NCBI GenBank assembly: GCA_947044405.1
Contig: CAMRHE010000645.1
Span: 620,001-684,000 of the forward strand
Source of the DNA: Leptodactylus fallax
Lineage: Eukaryota > Chordata > Amphibia > Anura > Leptodactylidae
DNA: 64,000 nt
Direction of reading: 5' to 3'
The notes below the pieces were generated by a model. It was not told the origin of the DNA. It worked only from the letters and a program-made list of their open reading frames with translations, and did no database searches. A program made the position numbers and the translations under genes. This document shows, one piece after another, positions 23,104 through 36,219 of this stretch; position 1 is the stretch's first letter, and each line of letters opens with the position of its first letter.

Positions 23104-23943
23104 TCCGTGTGCTATCCTCGTTTTTCGCAGATTGCACACTGATCCATTCTTTTCTATGGGTATATGCAATCGACCATATTTTTCACTGATCAATGTGCGA
23201 GCCTTGATTCCGCACTGCATCAGATAGAACATGTCCTATTCTGTTCAGTTTTTGTGGAACGGACTTGCCCATAGAAGCCTATGGGAGACTAAAAACCTAG
23301 GACTGCACACTGATGTACTCAGTGTGTCACCAGTGTGCTGTCTGTTTTCATGGATAAGCTAGGGATATGATTAGATGTCACCTGTGTTTTTTTATGGTGG
23401 ATCTGCAAACTAGGATCACGCACTGATGGCACACTGAAGACACTCTGTCAGTTTTTGCGAACATACTTCACTGATGCTGAAGAAGCATTGAACACACACT
23501 AATTACACTCTGTCTGCAAAAACTGAAGATTAATTGCTAGTTTTGGACCGCAAAATATCCACGGTCGTCTGTAACTAGTCTTATGTATTTAAAAAAATGG
23601 ATGGTAAGCAGTGGATACAAACTCCCAGTTTAACCATACATTATGCTGTCACTCGCTTTTTCTCTTTTATTGGGGAAAGGTACTCGCCCGTGGTCCTTTA
23701 GATACACATGGTAGTTATTTTGCAAAAAGCAATAGTTTTGAAGAAAAATTAGCCTGTTTTGATGACTTGTAAATGCTATACAGGCTTATTGTTATTTAAG
23801 AGATAATATTTGTAGCTCTGAGCCACCAGAAAAAAAAAGCCATCAAAAATTATCCCTATAATAGGAGCAGATGTGAAATCAAAATGGCTTTGGTGTTTTT
23901 GATGCCAACACTGTGGCACCCACAGTATGCTATTGTGGAGTGT

Positions 23944-24871
23944 TGCAGCATCCCAGAGGGTTTCAGCTTTAATTGTTTGTCTTTTGTACCTCTGAGTTGT
24001 GTTGGTATGTCCCATCTTCTGTGTTAAGTGTTACATGTCATTGTTTTGCAGCTTTCCCTTGTTATTTCCCCCTCAGTGTTCAAACCTTTGCCTTGGTTCA
24101 GACCTGGCCAATCACAGGCCATTGGCGGTGTTCTAGGAAACCTAGTCTCCATGGCGACCTTTGAGCCAAGTCAGTTCTCTAGTTGCAGACATCCTGTGCC
24201 ATTCATGCTGGACTGTGCAGGGAGAACACCAGCACTGGAGCTCAACGGCCATCCATACAGCCCCTAGGAGGATTGGTTTCTGCCCCAGGCTCATTCAGAG
24301 ACAGCCCTGAGTAAGGGAGAATTGCTGTCTGGACTTTTGGACAATTTCTGTGCCATGCCAGGAGGAGCAGGAGAGGACCCTGACAGGAGGACCACATGCG
24401 GGCCTAGTCTTCAGGTAACCAGATCCCTGTCAGGACTGTAACTCCATCCCCAACATCCATAGCTGGGAGATGCATGAGTGGAGGAGTAGTTGGAGAAGCC
24501 TTGTGTAGAGCTTGTAACATCCCTGGGCACCCTCCTATAACCAAGGCTGGGGATTGGACATTGAACTATTACCCCCATTGGGAAGCTGCCATTTATTTCT
24601 GTCCTAGTTGCTGCAATAAAAAATTGTTCCTGTTCAACTGCACTGTTGTCTCCTGAGTCGTGCCTGCCTAACCATCAGGGCCCTTCCGACTGGAAGTGTC
24701 CCGGGGAAACTACTACCACCACCATCCGGTAGTGCTGCAGGACCCCCCTTGACTGTGTCGGGCTCTGGAGCAGGGCTGGAGCATTTGGTGAGTGTGCTCG
24801 GCCTAGCAGGTGGCACACCATATGCCACTACAACTCCCATCCTCCGGTCTCCTCCATCTGGGTTGCAGGCA
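23944..24871 (+). repeat. Solo LTR, family L1 (copy b)
   Basis: Starts TGCAGCATCCCAGAGG and ends GGGTTGCAGGCA, with an imperfect 4-bp duplication GTGT/GTGC. AATAAA lies near 24616. Inserted within the subterminal repeats of hAT copy 4, in the opposite orientation to copies a, c and d. Confidence 0.75.
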
Positions 24872-25229
24872 GTGCGATGGTGGCCCAGGCCGCAGGACAT
24901 GTCTGGCTGAGTGGTGGTAGCGGTGACAACATGTGTGACACTGCGGCAGGGCACGATATGATGGAGCAGGCTACATGACATGTCTGAATGAGTGGTGGTA
25001 GGCAGAAGTGGCCACATATGGAAGGGCTTATCATGATGTCTGGCTGAGTGGTGGCAGCGGTGGCAGTAGCTGTTTAGAAGTAGCAGTTAGAATTAGTAGC
25101 AGTATAGTAAATTGAAGATGATGATAAAAGGAGATTGTGACACTACTATTCGGAGGCATCAGCCAGAGGTGTTTGAAAAGCCTCACAGATCCATGCCTGA
25201 TTCATTTTGACACAAGTTATTTATTCCAT

Positions 25230-25388
25230 GCTAGTGGCCACAGTTTTGTCCTTTTAGGTGTTACAATGCCACTGGCAGCACTGAATACCCTCTCAGCCAA
25301 TACGCTTGAGGCTGGACAAGATAAAACTCCCATGACAAACTGTGCAAGCTCCTTCCACTGCTTTAACCTTTTGGCCAAGAATTCCTGA
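25230..25388 (-). pseudogene. hAT C-terminal dimerisation segment
   Basis: Minus-strand translation gives PASSVLAERVFSAASG followed by IVTPKRTKL, the signature of the hAT C-terminal dimerisation region. Flanked by stops. The nearby plus-strand 83-codon frame is its shadow. Confidence 0.8.
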
Positions 25389-27106
25389 GGTTAAAGTTAT
25401 CTGCTGGAACATAGGTGTACTCTTGGTACAATGGGTGTCAATTGCTGTTCATTTTGGCTCGAATTGGTGCGGTAAGCTGAAAAATTTTTTGTTTCATCAT
25501 CTTCCAAATACTTAACTGACTGCTGCTTTTACTCATGACACTTGAAGCTGTGGCACTGGCAGAGGGGATGGAGCTCTGGCTAAGTGAGGTGTACTGGAAA
25601 TGGGTAGAGGCTACCTGGGTGTGACTGGCAGTTGCAGTGGTCTTCCTAAAAACTGTGGTAAGCTGGGTATACAGCCTATTCTAATAACATTATAACTTTT
25701 TCCCCTTTGAAGAGCAGGGAAGAAATCCCCCATTTTGTCTTTATAACAAGGGTTGAAGAACATTGCCATTCAGTACTCATCCCTCTGCTTGATGCTAATA
25801 ATACGCTTGTTGCTGTGTAAGCAGCGGAACATATAGGCTGCCATGCTTGCTAGCATGTGTGCAGACCCCGGAACCTACCATGGTTGGTGTTCTTGGCCAG
25901 CGTGGTTGTAGCCATCATCATCTTGGAAGAAATAAGGGTCAGCCTTCTACCACAGCTGTGCCTGTGACATATCAAGAGCTACCCTGTGCATCCAAGGGAA
26001 AGTCTTCCTCCTTCTCTTCCAGTCTTGGAGTCTCAGTTCTTCCACCATAATGACCCATACCCAGATCCTCATCCTCCTCTATCAACACAGGGCGATGACA
26101 TTGACTAACAGGTGGAAACCGTTCCTCCTCTTCCATCCCTAGTTACATGAGATTCCTGTAAGATATACAATAGAGGGATCATATTGCTGATGCTGCAGAT
26201 GGCCCTGCTGAAAAATGATGTATCTTGAAGTAACACATTGTTACACATGGTCTGCTGCATGCAATAATCATTTGCCGCCTTTTGCTGCTCAGATACTCCA
26301 GCATATTTAAGGTGGAGTTCCACTGAGTTATATTGTCGCAGATAAGGTGGTGCAAAGGCAGACCATTTTGTCACTGAAAATCGAACAGGATGTTTCTTTG
26401 CAATGTAAGAACGGGTGAAATATGCAAAGATTTTTCTGCCATGAGGAGTACTTTTTTAAACCACTATACAGGTTAATAAAGTGGCGAACCACCAGAGTAA
26501 AGATAGGAGCCTACGTAATAATATTGGTGCTATTGCTGCTGGCAATGTTACCCAGCTGGAGTTGGCAAGGAGCCATCCAGCGGGATACTTGCTACAGGAT
26601 ACAGCGAAACAGCTCCTCTTCTGTGCAGGTCCTCAGGCTTATTAATTGTTTAACCGAATGGCAGTGCTTTTCCTTACACCCATAAAACAAAGGGGGAGTA
26701 GGAGGAAGAGGAGTGGAAGCAACAGCTTGCCCTGGTGAAGATGGTGGTGGGAAATCATCCAGAGAGGAGGATCCAGAAGAAGTGGATGTGCCCTGCATGG
26801 TGTTGGAACTGGGCCTGCACAATCGGGGTGGAACTAGCAATAGGCCTTGTTGAGTCAAAACATTGAGTCAGTGGGCTGTGAAAGACAAGTATTGTCCTAG
26901 TCCATAATTGCTGCTCCATGTGTCTATTGTGGTGAGCACCTTTCCCCAGACTGACATATCCAAGGAAAGCCTCACATTCTCTGACACATGGTAATATAAA
27001 GCAGGTACAGCTTTCTTAGAGAAATAATTGTTACTAGGTATCTTCTATTGAGGCTGAGTGCATGCCATCAGTTGGTGAATTGCAGTGGAATCTGGTAAGT
27101 GGTACG

Positions 27107-29626
27107 CAGTGGTGAACCTAGCCTCTTTGCTGCCTGAGGCGGACTATAGAAAGACGCCCCCCCCCCCCCAAAAAAAAAAAAAAAAAAATTGAGTTTCCAT
27201 GCTACTAGCTTACTAGCTTCACACGCTGTTATCGTCGCACAATATACACAATACACAAAGTTATAAAACAGTTTTTAAGAATTCTTCCTGTATTACTTCA
27301 GTATCAGATCAACAACACGGCATTAACAATGAAAGTAACTTCACATATCTTCTGCTTGGTGGATGGACGAGCCCACGTGGCCCCCATTCTCTATAATAGG
27401 AGCGCCGCAGATAGCTGAGTACTGGACTTCGGGTATCTTTGGCACTCCCATTAAAGTGATTGAGAGCCACGCGGGTTCGTCCATCCACCAAATGACACAC
27501 CTATATATATGGCTGCAGCCAGGCTGGATTCCAACCTAGTGGGGGGAAAAAAACCCAATTCTCAGGCTCAGTGGGGGTCTCAGCAGACAGACCCCCATCA
27601 ATCAGGTATTTATCCTCTATTATTTAGGTGTATACAGGGTAGTAACATTCTGTGACTTACAGGTGACGTCTCTGACTAATCCTTCACATTTCCCTTCTCT
27701 TCCCTTTGGACCGCCATGACCACTTCTTCCAGGTGTGACTTGTCTCTGTAAAGTTTGCAACACAGACATCTTTGACTCCTCACTTTTCCAGGCATCCAAC
27801 CCACATTGTCCTCACCTACACAAAGCCCCCATTCTGCTGCTATCCCCAATTATAAAATATATGATATAACCCCCCATAATGAATAATACTCCCAAGTGCA
27901 TCTTTATATTAATAATGTCCGTGTGTACCCTGTACAAATAGTGCCCCTTATTAATAATACCCCAGGTGTTAACTAATTAAAAGGTTTTCCAGGTCATTAA
28001 TAAACTAATCAGTGGGGCTCAAAAACCCAGGACCCCCACTGATCAGCTGTTTGAATGGTACCTGTGTAAGCGCCGCGACCGCTTCTCTATTTACATAGTG
28101 TCATTCATCTCATAGCGGCCATGTAATGTAACTACAGCCTTGTCCTGTACATGGCTACAGTATGTGACAAGGTTACAATTACATCACACGGCCACTATAA
28201 ACAGACAGCGTATACAGTAATATAAACAGGTGCCATAACCCATGTTTATAGCGCCCCATTTACACACACTATAATGTTCCACAGCAGCCCCTGCACACTG
28301 TATTACACAGTATTATGGCCCGCAGCGGCCCCTGCACACTGTATTATGCCTCGCAGTGGCCCCTGCACACGGTATTATGCCCCGCAGTGGCCACTGCACA
28401 CGGTATTATGTTCCACAGCAACTCCTGCAAACAGTTTTATGCTCCCTAGTGGCCCCTGCACACGGTATTATGCCCCATATTGGCCCCTGCACACATTATT
28501 GTGCTCCATATTGGCCCCTGCACACGGTATTATGCTCCATAGTGGCCCCTGCACTGGTATTATGCTCTATAGTGGCCCTTGCACTTGTATTATGCTCCAT
28601 AGTGGCCCCTGCACCCGGTATTATCCTCCATAGTGGCCCCTGCACCCGGTATTATGCTCTATAGTGGCCCCTGCACTCGGTATTATGCTTTATAGTGGCC
28701 CCAGCACTTGTATTATGCTCCAGAGTGGCCTCTGCACAGGGTATTATGCTCCAGAGTGGCCCCTGCACAGGGTATTATGCTCTACAGTGGTCCCTGCACA
28801 GGGTATTATGCCCCATAGTGGATCACCCATGAACTATTATTATACTCTGGGGTCTTTTCAGACCCCAGAGTATAATGATTGGAGACCCAGGGGAGAATAC
28901 AAACATAAAAACCAGAGTTACTTACCTATCCTGGACACCGGTGCACTCCTTGCAGCTTTCGGCCCTGTTTAATTGCGCACACACGTCACGTGATCAGGCC
29001 GGCGACGCGACCTGATGACATCACCAGAGGCCTCAAGCCTGCTCGGAGTTACATCGGATCGCAGGAGGTGAGTAACATTGGTTTTTATGTTCCCTCACCA
29101 ACCCTAGGCCTCCGATTATTATACTGCGGGGTCTGAATAGACCCCGGAGTATAATAATAGTAGTATTTGCGGCCCGCGGCCTAACTTACTGATGCCCGCG
29201 GCCGCTCACAGCGGCATCCACTTCCCTTCCCATAGCAGAAGGGGAAGCGGGGGCGGCCATGAGCAGACGCGGGGGTAGGTAAATAAATAGGCCGTGACCT
29301 GCCGGGGATACTACAGCAGGTGTTTTATATATATAAGAAAAAGTTATACTCACCTGCGATGCCTTGATGCAGCCGCCGCCTCCTCTTCTTGTCCGCGATG
29401 TCTGTGTCTCAGCGTAGGCGGCGTGATGACGTCATTGTATCGCCGCCTGCGCTGAGATGCGACGTCTTGTAAACCAGCCCAGGACAGGCCCCGCTCAGCT
29501 CTGTTTTTTTTTTTTTAAAGCGGCCTGTCCTGGGCTGGTTTACATTAAATAGTAAAAATGCCGCCCCCCCGGACAGTGCCGCCTGGCGCAGCCGCCTCAC
29601 TTCGCCTCATTAGCGGTGCGCCCCTG
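27107..29626 (+). mobile_element. hAT-like element E (2.5 kb) with perfect 8-bp TSD
   Basis: Ends CAGTGGTGAACCTAGCC and ...GCACCC-type complement GCGCCCCTG form imperfect inverted termini. GTGGTACG is duplicated exactly at 27099-27106 and 29627-29634. It lies inside hAT copy 4. The interior has a minisatellite, palindromes around TATTATACTCTGGGG and CpG-rich end sequence. No transposase. Confidence 0.88.
28262..28840 (+). repeat. 31-bp minisatellite in element E
   Basis: About 18 units of CCCCTGCACACGGTATTATG...CATAGTGG type. The 119- and two 102-codon frames are translated repeat. Confidence 0.9.
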
Positions 29627-29718
29627 GTGGTACGGCAGCAGCTTGGCTAGATGAGAGTTAAGTTGCACAACCGCCAGATGGCCTGGCACATATTGCTCTT
29701 TCCCTGACACATATTTTC

Positions 29719-30033
29719 TTATGGATCATCGATGTTGGAGTAGGAGAGTAGGTGGAGGGAGAGAAACAGTTGGTGATGGTAATGATAACGACGACCATGT
29801 GGTAGGTGTAGATGTGGCCTACATACAAGAAAGATCACGGGGAGAAGTAGAACAGTCTTACTTACTTTCCCTGCCAGTGCCACACCATTGCCAAGTGTAT
29901 TTTGCATGTGAGTATGTAAAGATGTAATTCCTACATTAGTTCCTGCATAGCCACGGCTAAATTTCTGCTTGCAGATATTGCACATCGCCATGGATTTATC
30001 GGCAATGTACAAAAAAATTATCACACCAGACAT
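29719..30033 (-). pseudogene. BED-type zinc-finger fragment of hAT transposase
   Basis: Frame contains CNICKQKFSRG followed by TSLHTHMQ, i.e. the CX2C and histidine spacing of a BED finger, the DNA-binding module at the start of hAT transposases. The rest of the frame is not family-like, so it is a decayed exon-sized fragment. Confidence 0.6.
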
Positions 30034-31071
30034 GACACCAGAGATTTAGTTGTGGCCACCAGCAGCAGCGAAAACATGTCTGTCACTATCACCCACCAGT
30101 GCCATCACCCCCACCCCATGAGCGTTTCCTATGTTTGCCCCAGGCAGGCTTTTTGGATGTTGGGCCTGTGCAATGGCTGGAATCATTACTATCCTCACTG
30201 CCACCACATCTGATGTCACCTTGTTACCCTGACCTAATTCCCAGGTCCTATCCACAAAAGAATCATCATTGGCAATGTCATCTTTATCCTCCCAGCTTTT
30301 TTTGACACATCATAGCCATGCATACCCTCAAAATCTCCACCTCCATATTTCCCCCTAGTTCCCCTACCAGAACAACTATCAGTAGTAGTAGTACCACACC
30401 CCCTTCCACTACTGCCTCCACCACCACCAGTCATGTCTTCCTCTTCTGCTTATATACAATGCTGACTGTTCTCATCCAGCTCATGAAAAAGAGGAAGACT
30501 ACCCTGATTAGGAGAAAGATATTTCTCAGCAGGTGCCACATCACTACCAGGGATCTGTGTCTGTGAAGAATGAGAGGGATACATGGTTGTCAGTCCAGAA
30601 TGGCCCTACGGTAAATTATGTGTTATGTAGGAGGAGGAGGAACGCACAGAATCATGACTCAAGATCCCATTACTCTCGGATACAATATCCTTCTGTGACA
30701 GAGATAAGCGAGCTAAGCTATCAAAAACTTCTTTATTCTCAGGTAGCTACTGGTGGTGCCACCAAGACAAGAAGTAGTGTTTCTGTTGCCACCCACATTT
30801 TTATTGTTAGTAGTACTTGAACTTGTGTTTCCTCGTCCAACTCCTTTTCCCACCCCTGTTTTTTTATCCAGTCATTTTTGATATTTCACATGCTGCTTAA
30901 TTATAGTGATTGGCAACAATTCAACAAGTGACCATTTTCAGTTCTTCACAACCTATAAAATGTTTAGAAACTCTGTTGCGCGTAATAATTTGGAACAGAG
31001 AATTTAGATTTTTTTTTAATTTGTGAAAAAAACAAAATTATCATTTGCATAATAATTTCGAACACGGTATA

Positions 31072-31239
31072 CAGTGAAACATTTCCAAAAGACCAACTCT
31101 TTGAGAAGACCACCTCCTTACCCAGACCACATTTTTTGTGACAGATTTTCAGTTTTCCATACTAGCCATGTTCTTTGAAAAGACCATCTCTATCGGGGAC
31201 CATGCAATTTTAGGTAGTCACCTCAAAGAGGTTTCACTG
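31072..31239 (+). mobile_element. Pogo/Tigger-like MITE (168 bp)
   Basis: Termini CAGTGAAACATTTCC and GAGGTTTCACTG, with TA duplicated on both sides (31070-31071, 31240-31241). Internal AAGACCA-type motifs are repeated. Assignment to the pogo group is from the CAGTGAAAC-type ends. Confidence 0.75.
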
Positions 31240-34200
31240 TATTACAAATTTTCTTATAGTCGCTTGTGCTATTCATTTTATAACTGGAGGTACTCTTTAA
31301 ATGATATCTAGCCTAGGCTACAGTTATTGGCTTTCTATTGTCCATCACTAATTATATCAGGATCATAATGGTGACTATTTAAGCAATGGAAATATTTCAC
31401 ATTATTATCATTCATAATTGAGATAGGTGCATTTCTTAAAGGGGCTTTACTATTAAGAGTATTTATAAGTGTCTGACCGCTTGGTCCCCCCAGTGCATGA
31501 CTGGCACTCAATTCACTACTAGGGGGCTGCCCCATAGTAGTGAGTGGAGCGCCGGTCACGCAAGTGCACTGCTGCTCAATTCACAAGATGGGTGTAGTTA
31601 TATGTCCATAGGAAATAACGAGTCAGTGTGCTAGCTTTGTCATTCCAGATGAATGGGCCTAATCAGCAGGAAGTTTCACAGTGTGGACTCTGCTTCTGAA
31701 TCAGCCATGTAATGCACAGCAAGATTGAGAAGGACGGTTATTTTTTCCACTTCTTGCTCTGATCTCTGCCTTCCATTGAAAACACTGGGAAACAGAATCA
31801 AGGCAGAATTTGCCACTGATTTTGGGTTGTAATCCACCTGAAAATCAGAGGCAGATTCCATCATATGAATAAGCCTTTACACTGGTTATCTATGAACTAC
31901 TCCATTACGCTAGAACTGTTTACTCCATTCTTTATGCTTCACATCATGGGCCTTATTTACCTGACTATTCTGATGTCCTAATGTACAGATAAGTGACAAA
32001 TGACAATATAAAATTGTGTTATACCATACCTGATAAAGATACTCAAGTAGTCTTATAAATTTGTCATCTTTTCAGTTAGCCATTACACTGTATGAACGAC
32101 TAAGACCTCTTTTCTACCTACCAATGCGGCACAAGGATATTTTTTATGTTAAGGTGAGACATTCAAGAACCACAAGGAACACAATGCTTATTCTTAGAGT
32201 CACATGTAGTACATTGCTTTTAAAGCTTTGCCGAGTGGTAGGAGTATGAGATGTTTACATTTTCTATTGTGTCAAGCACAAACATGATGCTGTGACATTT
32301 ACTTTAAGAGAATGTTCACAGTTCTAGACAGTGATTTGATTTTACATGTACATATCCATAAATATATTACATTGACTTTAATTGGCTTTGTCCTTTTTTG
32401 TAAACATGAATTAAACCTATTTCCCGTGTATTTTTTCCCTGTCATAGCAGAGGCCATATTGAAAAAGTCCAGCTTTCCCAATGGTTGGTTGGTTGGCAGT
32501 AGAAGATGCTGGTTTTCATTGGTTTAAAGAGTCCACATTTCCAGATAATCTATAGTCCATGTATTCTTTATATAACAGCTGTAGCTATGTTCCACCTCTA
32601 TTATTCCCATTGTTCCTATCTAACAGTTGAATATAAATTTAAAGGTCTATAAAGAGTTTCTCCACCTCCCATCTACCATTTTTTCAAATAAATTTTGTAG
32701 TTTTGCAGTTTTCAGTCTACAGATCCATAATTTTCTTTAGGGTCCTCATTTTCTATGATAGTCATTAGATAATCGTTTTCTCTGTTGCTGGTCAGGGCTT
32801 ATTGGACATTTTTTTTTTAAAACAATGATAATAATGATCCACCCATGTTACAAAATCCAGTTGTTATGCATTGTTTCTCTATTGTTACATTAAATTAAGG
32901 CAGAGGAAACATTAAATTAAGGCCAAAAACCCTTCCGTTCACCAACCAATAGGACTTTAGATGACTCCAGCCCACATTTACCCCTTGAAATGGATACAGA
33001 AGATACATTAGTTTCTGAGAATCCTCCAATCCAGCAACCTATTTGCATGTATTTCCTTGAGAAACATAATCACCTGATGCAATCTGTCACGCACCATCAA
33101 TTCATTTAGAAGGGTCTTTCATACTTCTCCAGTTGGTGATGACTTCCAAGACTTGCAAGATCCTTCTTTATAGAGTTGCAGAATTCAAAATACAATGTTA
33201 TTCCCATTTATTCATCAGTATTCCCATTGCCATCCTGGACACCTCTAGCAGCACAAAGGTCACTCCTTCACATCAGGCACTTTGCAATGGTAATCCTGTC
33301 TTATAAATATTGTAATTCCGCTATAAAAGATGAATTCATATATCTATTTTACAAATAGTTTATGAGATTTGACTTGCCAGATACTACAGGCAAAATAATA
33401 TGTAATCCTATGTTAAAGATGTCTCCATTAGTTCAGTCTTGTATTGATCAATAGGACTGAGATTCTTTGCAAATATGAAAGGGATAGGGGCTGGTTAAAA
33501 ATTTAATAAACAATTTCTAGAAATTTTTAAAAGGAATTTAACATCTATTTAGCAGATTGAAAAAAATATTTGTTAAAGGGACACAAAATCTAATGTTCAC
33601 ATTGGATGCAGTTTGTGTAAAATATACAGCATTGTTCCCTCTTTTGAGCTATCTATAGAGAGACGCTATGGGGGTAGCATGGGATGACAGAAACCTCACT
33701 GATGACAGTGAATACTACCTTGCTATTTATCTTTGGTGGTGAGAACTTACATTCATAAGTGTGACAGATATCAACCTCTCCTCTTAAATGTTCCTTAGTT
33801 TTGGGTTACTGCCCCTTTGCATTATTGTGATGTAAATAAGTAGAAAACCTAACGGGGTTGTCCTAGGGTAAGAGAATGCTGTCTGCTTTCTCACCTAAAC
33901 AATGCCATCCCTGTCCAGTGGTTAGTTAGAGCTCAGCTGCTATTTCAGATACAACATACCATGGCAATGTTTCGGAGACAGCACAGACATCTTTTTGTTG
34001 GTACAGCCCTTCATAGGAAAATGTACCTAACCTTGTTATTATGACCAATAGCAAAACAAACTTCTGGGTCTTGATAAATGTGTATAATAAAGGCTTTGGC
34101 GTCTCATAGGAAAATCAGTATAAAACTTCTAGATATCATACCCCAGGCCCCCACCAATACTAACTTAGTCTGACCGAAGGTGGTTTACAGGAAATTTTCC

Positions 34201-35247
34201 TTTGTCTGGTCTGTGATGAGTGGTGGGTGTGCCTATGTAGGAAATAAGTATCATGGAGTATCATTGGTATATGGGGCAGAATCTAAAGGATAACAGGAAA
34301 AAATAAATATTTTTGGATTTTAGTTTAGCATAGCTTTCCTTCTTTCTGGGGTCTAAGCTCACTCCTAATGGTAAAAACACCAAACATCCTAACGTGCTCA
34401 AATATTACAGGTCCATTGGTAAAATATATACCTGAAGTCACTACAGTTTTCTAATTCTACTAATTCTCAGACTTATTCTGGTAGAAGATCACAGAGATAT
34501 TGTGTCATAAAACTGACTATATCTCAGGGCTCTGTAATATTATCCTACAGCACTGATATATTATACCAGAATTTAAAAGCATGAAATATTGTATAAAAGA
34601 TTTAATTGATCTTAGATCATACAATATTACCCATAGCACCAATTTATTATATGAGAGCAGGAAATATGATCTCGTAGTATTGACAAATGTATCAGACCAT
34701 GACTTAAACTGACTTGTTATCTTAGATCTTGTAAGATCCTGTGCTATCTTGTTATTTATCTTTTTATATTAGACCCTGAAATATTATCTAATTGCATTGA
34801 CTTATATATTATAACTTAAACTAGCTTAAAGGGGTTTTTCCAGGATTGTGACACTAATGACTTATGTTTAGGATAGGATATCAATAACAGATCAGGGGGA
34901 ATCTCTAGGTTGAAATATTATCCCATCTGAAATGTTATGTTTGTGAGATATCTCAGGGTTCACTTTTTATTTTTGAGCACCTTTGCAAATATTCATAGAG
35001 TTAATGTTTAATTGCATTAAGCTATGAACTGCCCTGAATTTATGTATAATGATGTATTAGGAATAAAATAATGAAAGAACCATTTAAGAAGAGTCGCACT
35101 GTGGGATCTAGTCCACGACTCAAGTTTGTGTCAGTGATTCAGATTTATCCCCTTGCTGCCCATGCAATACACATACAGCAGCAATGGACCATTAAATGAT
35201 GTGAACCTTTGGGTGATGCGTACTTATAAATAAACACTGTTTTAGGT
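31240..35247. other. Repeat-poor interval downstream of mc3r
   Basis: Mostly unique AT-rich sequence with no frame resembling a known protein on either strand. Downstream (minus-strand sense) flank of mc3r; minus-strand AATAAA-type motifs occur (for example near 34965) but the real 3' end cannot be told. Confidence 0.5.
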
Positions 35248-36219
35248 TCAGCCACATTTTCCAAAATTCATCCCATAGCAGCAAATAATTTCTTTGAAAG
35301 TTTTACGCATCTCCAGGCTGCGGAAAGCGTAAATCAGGGGGTCGATGACAGAGTTGCACATAATAAGTATTAAGTATGTGTTGAAGTAGGCACCATAGCA
35401 AACGCAGTAGGAGTTGGCAGGACAGGAGATAATGAGGATAAGATGGAGGAAAAAGGGCGCCCAACATACGACAAACACCCCCAAAAGAATGGTAATGGTG
35501 ATGGCGCCTTTCATGCATGTTCGCTGCTGCACCACGCCATCCACCGGCAGTGCTGCAATCCGCTTTACATGGAGACGTGCAAAGAGGAACATGTGGACAT
35601 ACATGGTGGCCATGAGGACAAGCATCGTGAAAAACATTGTGATAAGACATATAATGACTGTTTTGCTCTCAGAATAGACAATAAATACAATACCACAAAT
35701 GATGCAGGATACCCAGATGACCATGATCAAGGCTAAGGCTTTCTTGACCGTCATGATGCTGTGGTAACGTAAAGCATAAAATATGGTGATATAGCGGTCT
35801 ATAGCAATAACCAAGAGGCTGCAGATGGAAGCTACCAGAGATATACAGATCAAGGAGTCAAACACATCATCCAACTGCTGGAGAAGCTTGTCTCCTATGT
35901 CTAGATACTTATTCTGCACCGCAATGACAATAGTCTCCAAGGCATTTGAGACACTGACTAACATGTCTGCAACAGCCAAGCTGCAGAGGAAAAAGTACAT
36001 GGGGGAGTGAAGGTTCTTGTTTTTCAGGATGGCCAGTATGACTAGGATGTTTTCTAGCAGGCTTATAATCCCAAGAGTCAAGAAGACTTCAGTCTTAATG
36101 AAGACCTGCTCGCAGAACTCAATGCTGCTTATGTTGTTGAGCAAGAGAGTCTCATTGAAGTCCAATGTCCCATTGAGCTGGACAGAATGAATGAAGAAGA
36201 AGTCATTAGATGCATTCAT
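35248..36219 (-). CDS. mc3r: Melanocortin-3 receptor (single-exon GPCR)
   Basis: Class A G-protein-coupled receptor for melanocortin peptides (alpha-, beta- and gamma-MSH, ACTH). Family members signal through Gs and cAMP at the plasma membrane and act in energy balance. The frame is 323 codons with seven hydrophobic segments. Visible marks: four N-glycosylation sequons (N2, N16, N22, N29), acidic ligand-pocket residues E95, D117 and D121, DRY at 141-143, the melanocortin-type DPLIY at 293-297, and a short cysteine-containing tail (C313, C314). Assignment to MC3R rather than MC4R/MC5R rests on the FCEQVFIK segment before TM1, SNALETI in TM2, the PVDGVVQQ third loop and the YGMNFG tail. The frame is open eight codons further upstream, but the first of these codons is GTG. 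The first ATG begins MNAS, as in mammalian MC3R, and gives the family length of 323. No intron or lesion is seen. Neighbouring sequence is unique and repeat-poor. Confidence 0.95.
   Translation of the reverse strand: MNASNDFFFIHSVQLNGTLDFNETLLLNNISSIEFCEQVFIKTEVFLTLGIISLLENILVILAILKNKNLHSPMYFFLCSLAVADMLVSVSNALETIVIAVQNKYLDIGDKLLQQLDDVFDSLICISLVASICSLLVIAIDRYITIFYALRYHSIMTVKKALALIMVIWVSCIICGIVFIVYSESKTVIICLITMFFTMLVLMATMYVHMFLFARLHVKRIAALPVDGVVQQRTCMKGAITITILLGVFVVCWAPFFLHLILIISCPANSYCVCYGAYFNTYLILIMCNSVIDPLIYAFRSLEMRKTFKEIICCYGMNFGKCG

Larger units (their letters stand above)
23583..30820 (-). mobile_element. hAT transposon copy 4, interrupted twice
   Basis: Minus-strand copy, about 3.8 kb after removing the nested solo LTR (23944-24871) and hAT-like element E (27107-29626). 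From 5' to 3' it shows a GGGCC-poor leader, a BED-type finger fragment near 29980, core segments at 26105-26860, a C-terminal dimerisation segment near 25250, and subterminal tandem repeats at 24872-25070. It is the most complete of the five copies in the window but is broken by stops. Confidence 0.7.
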
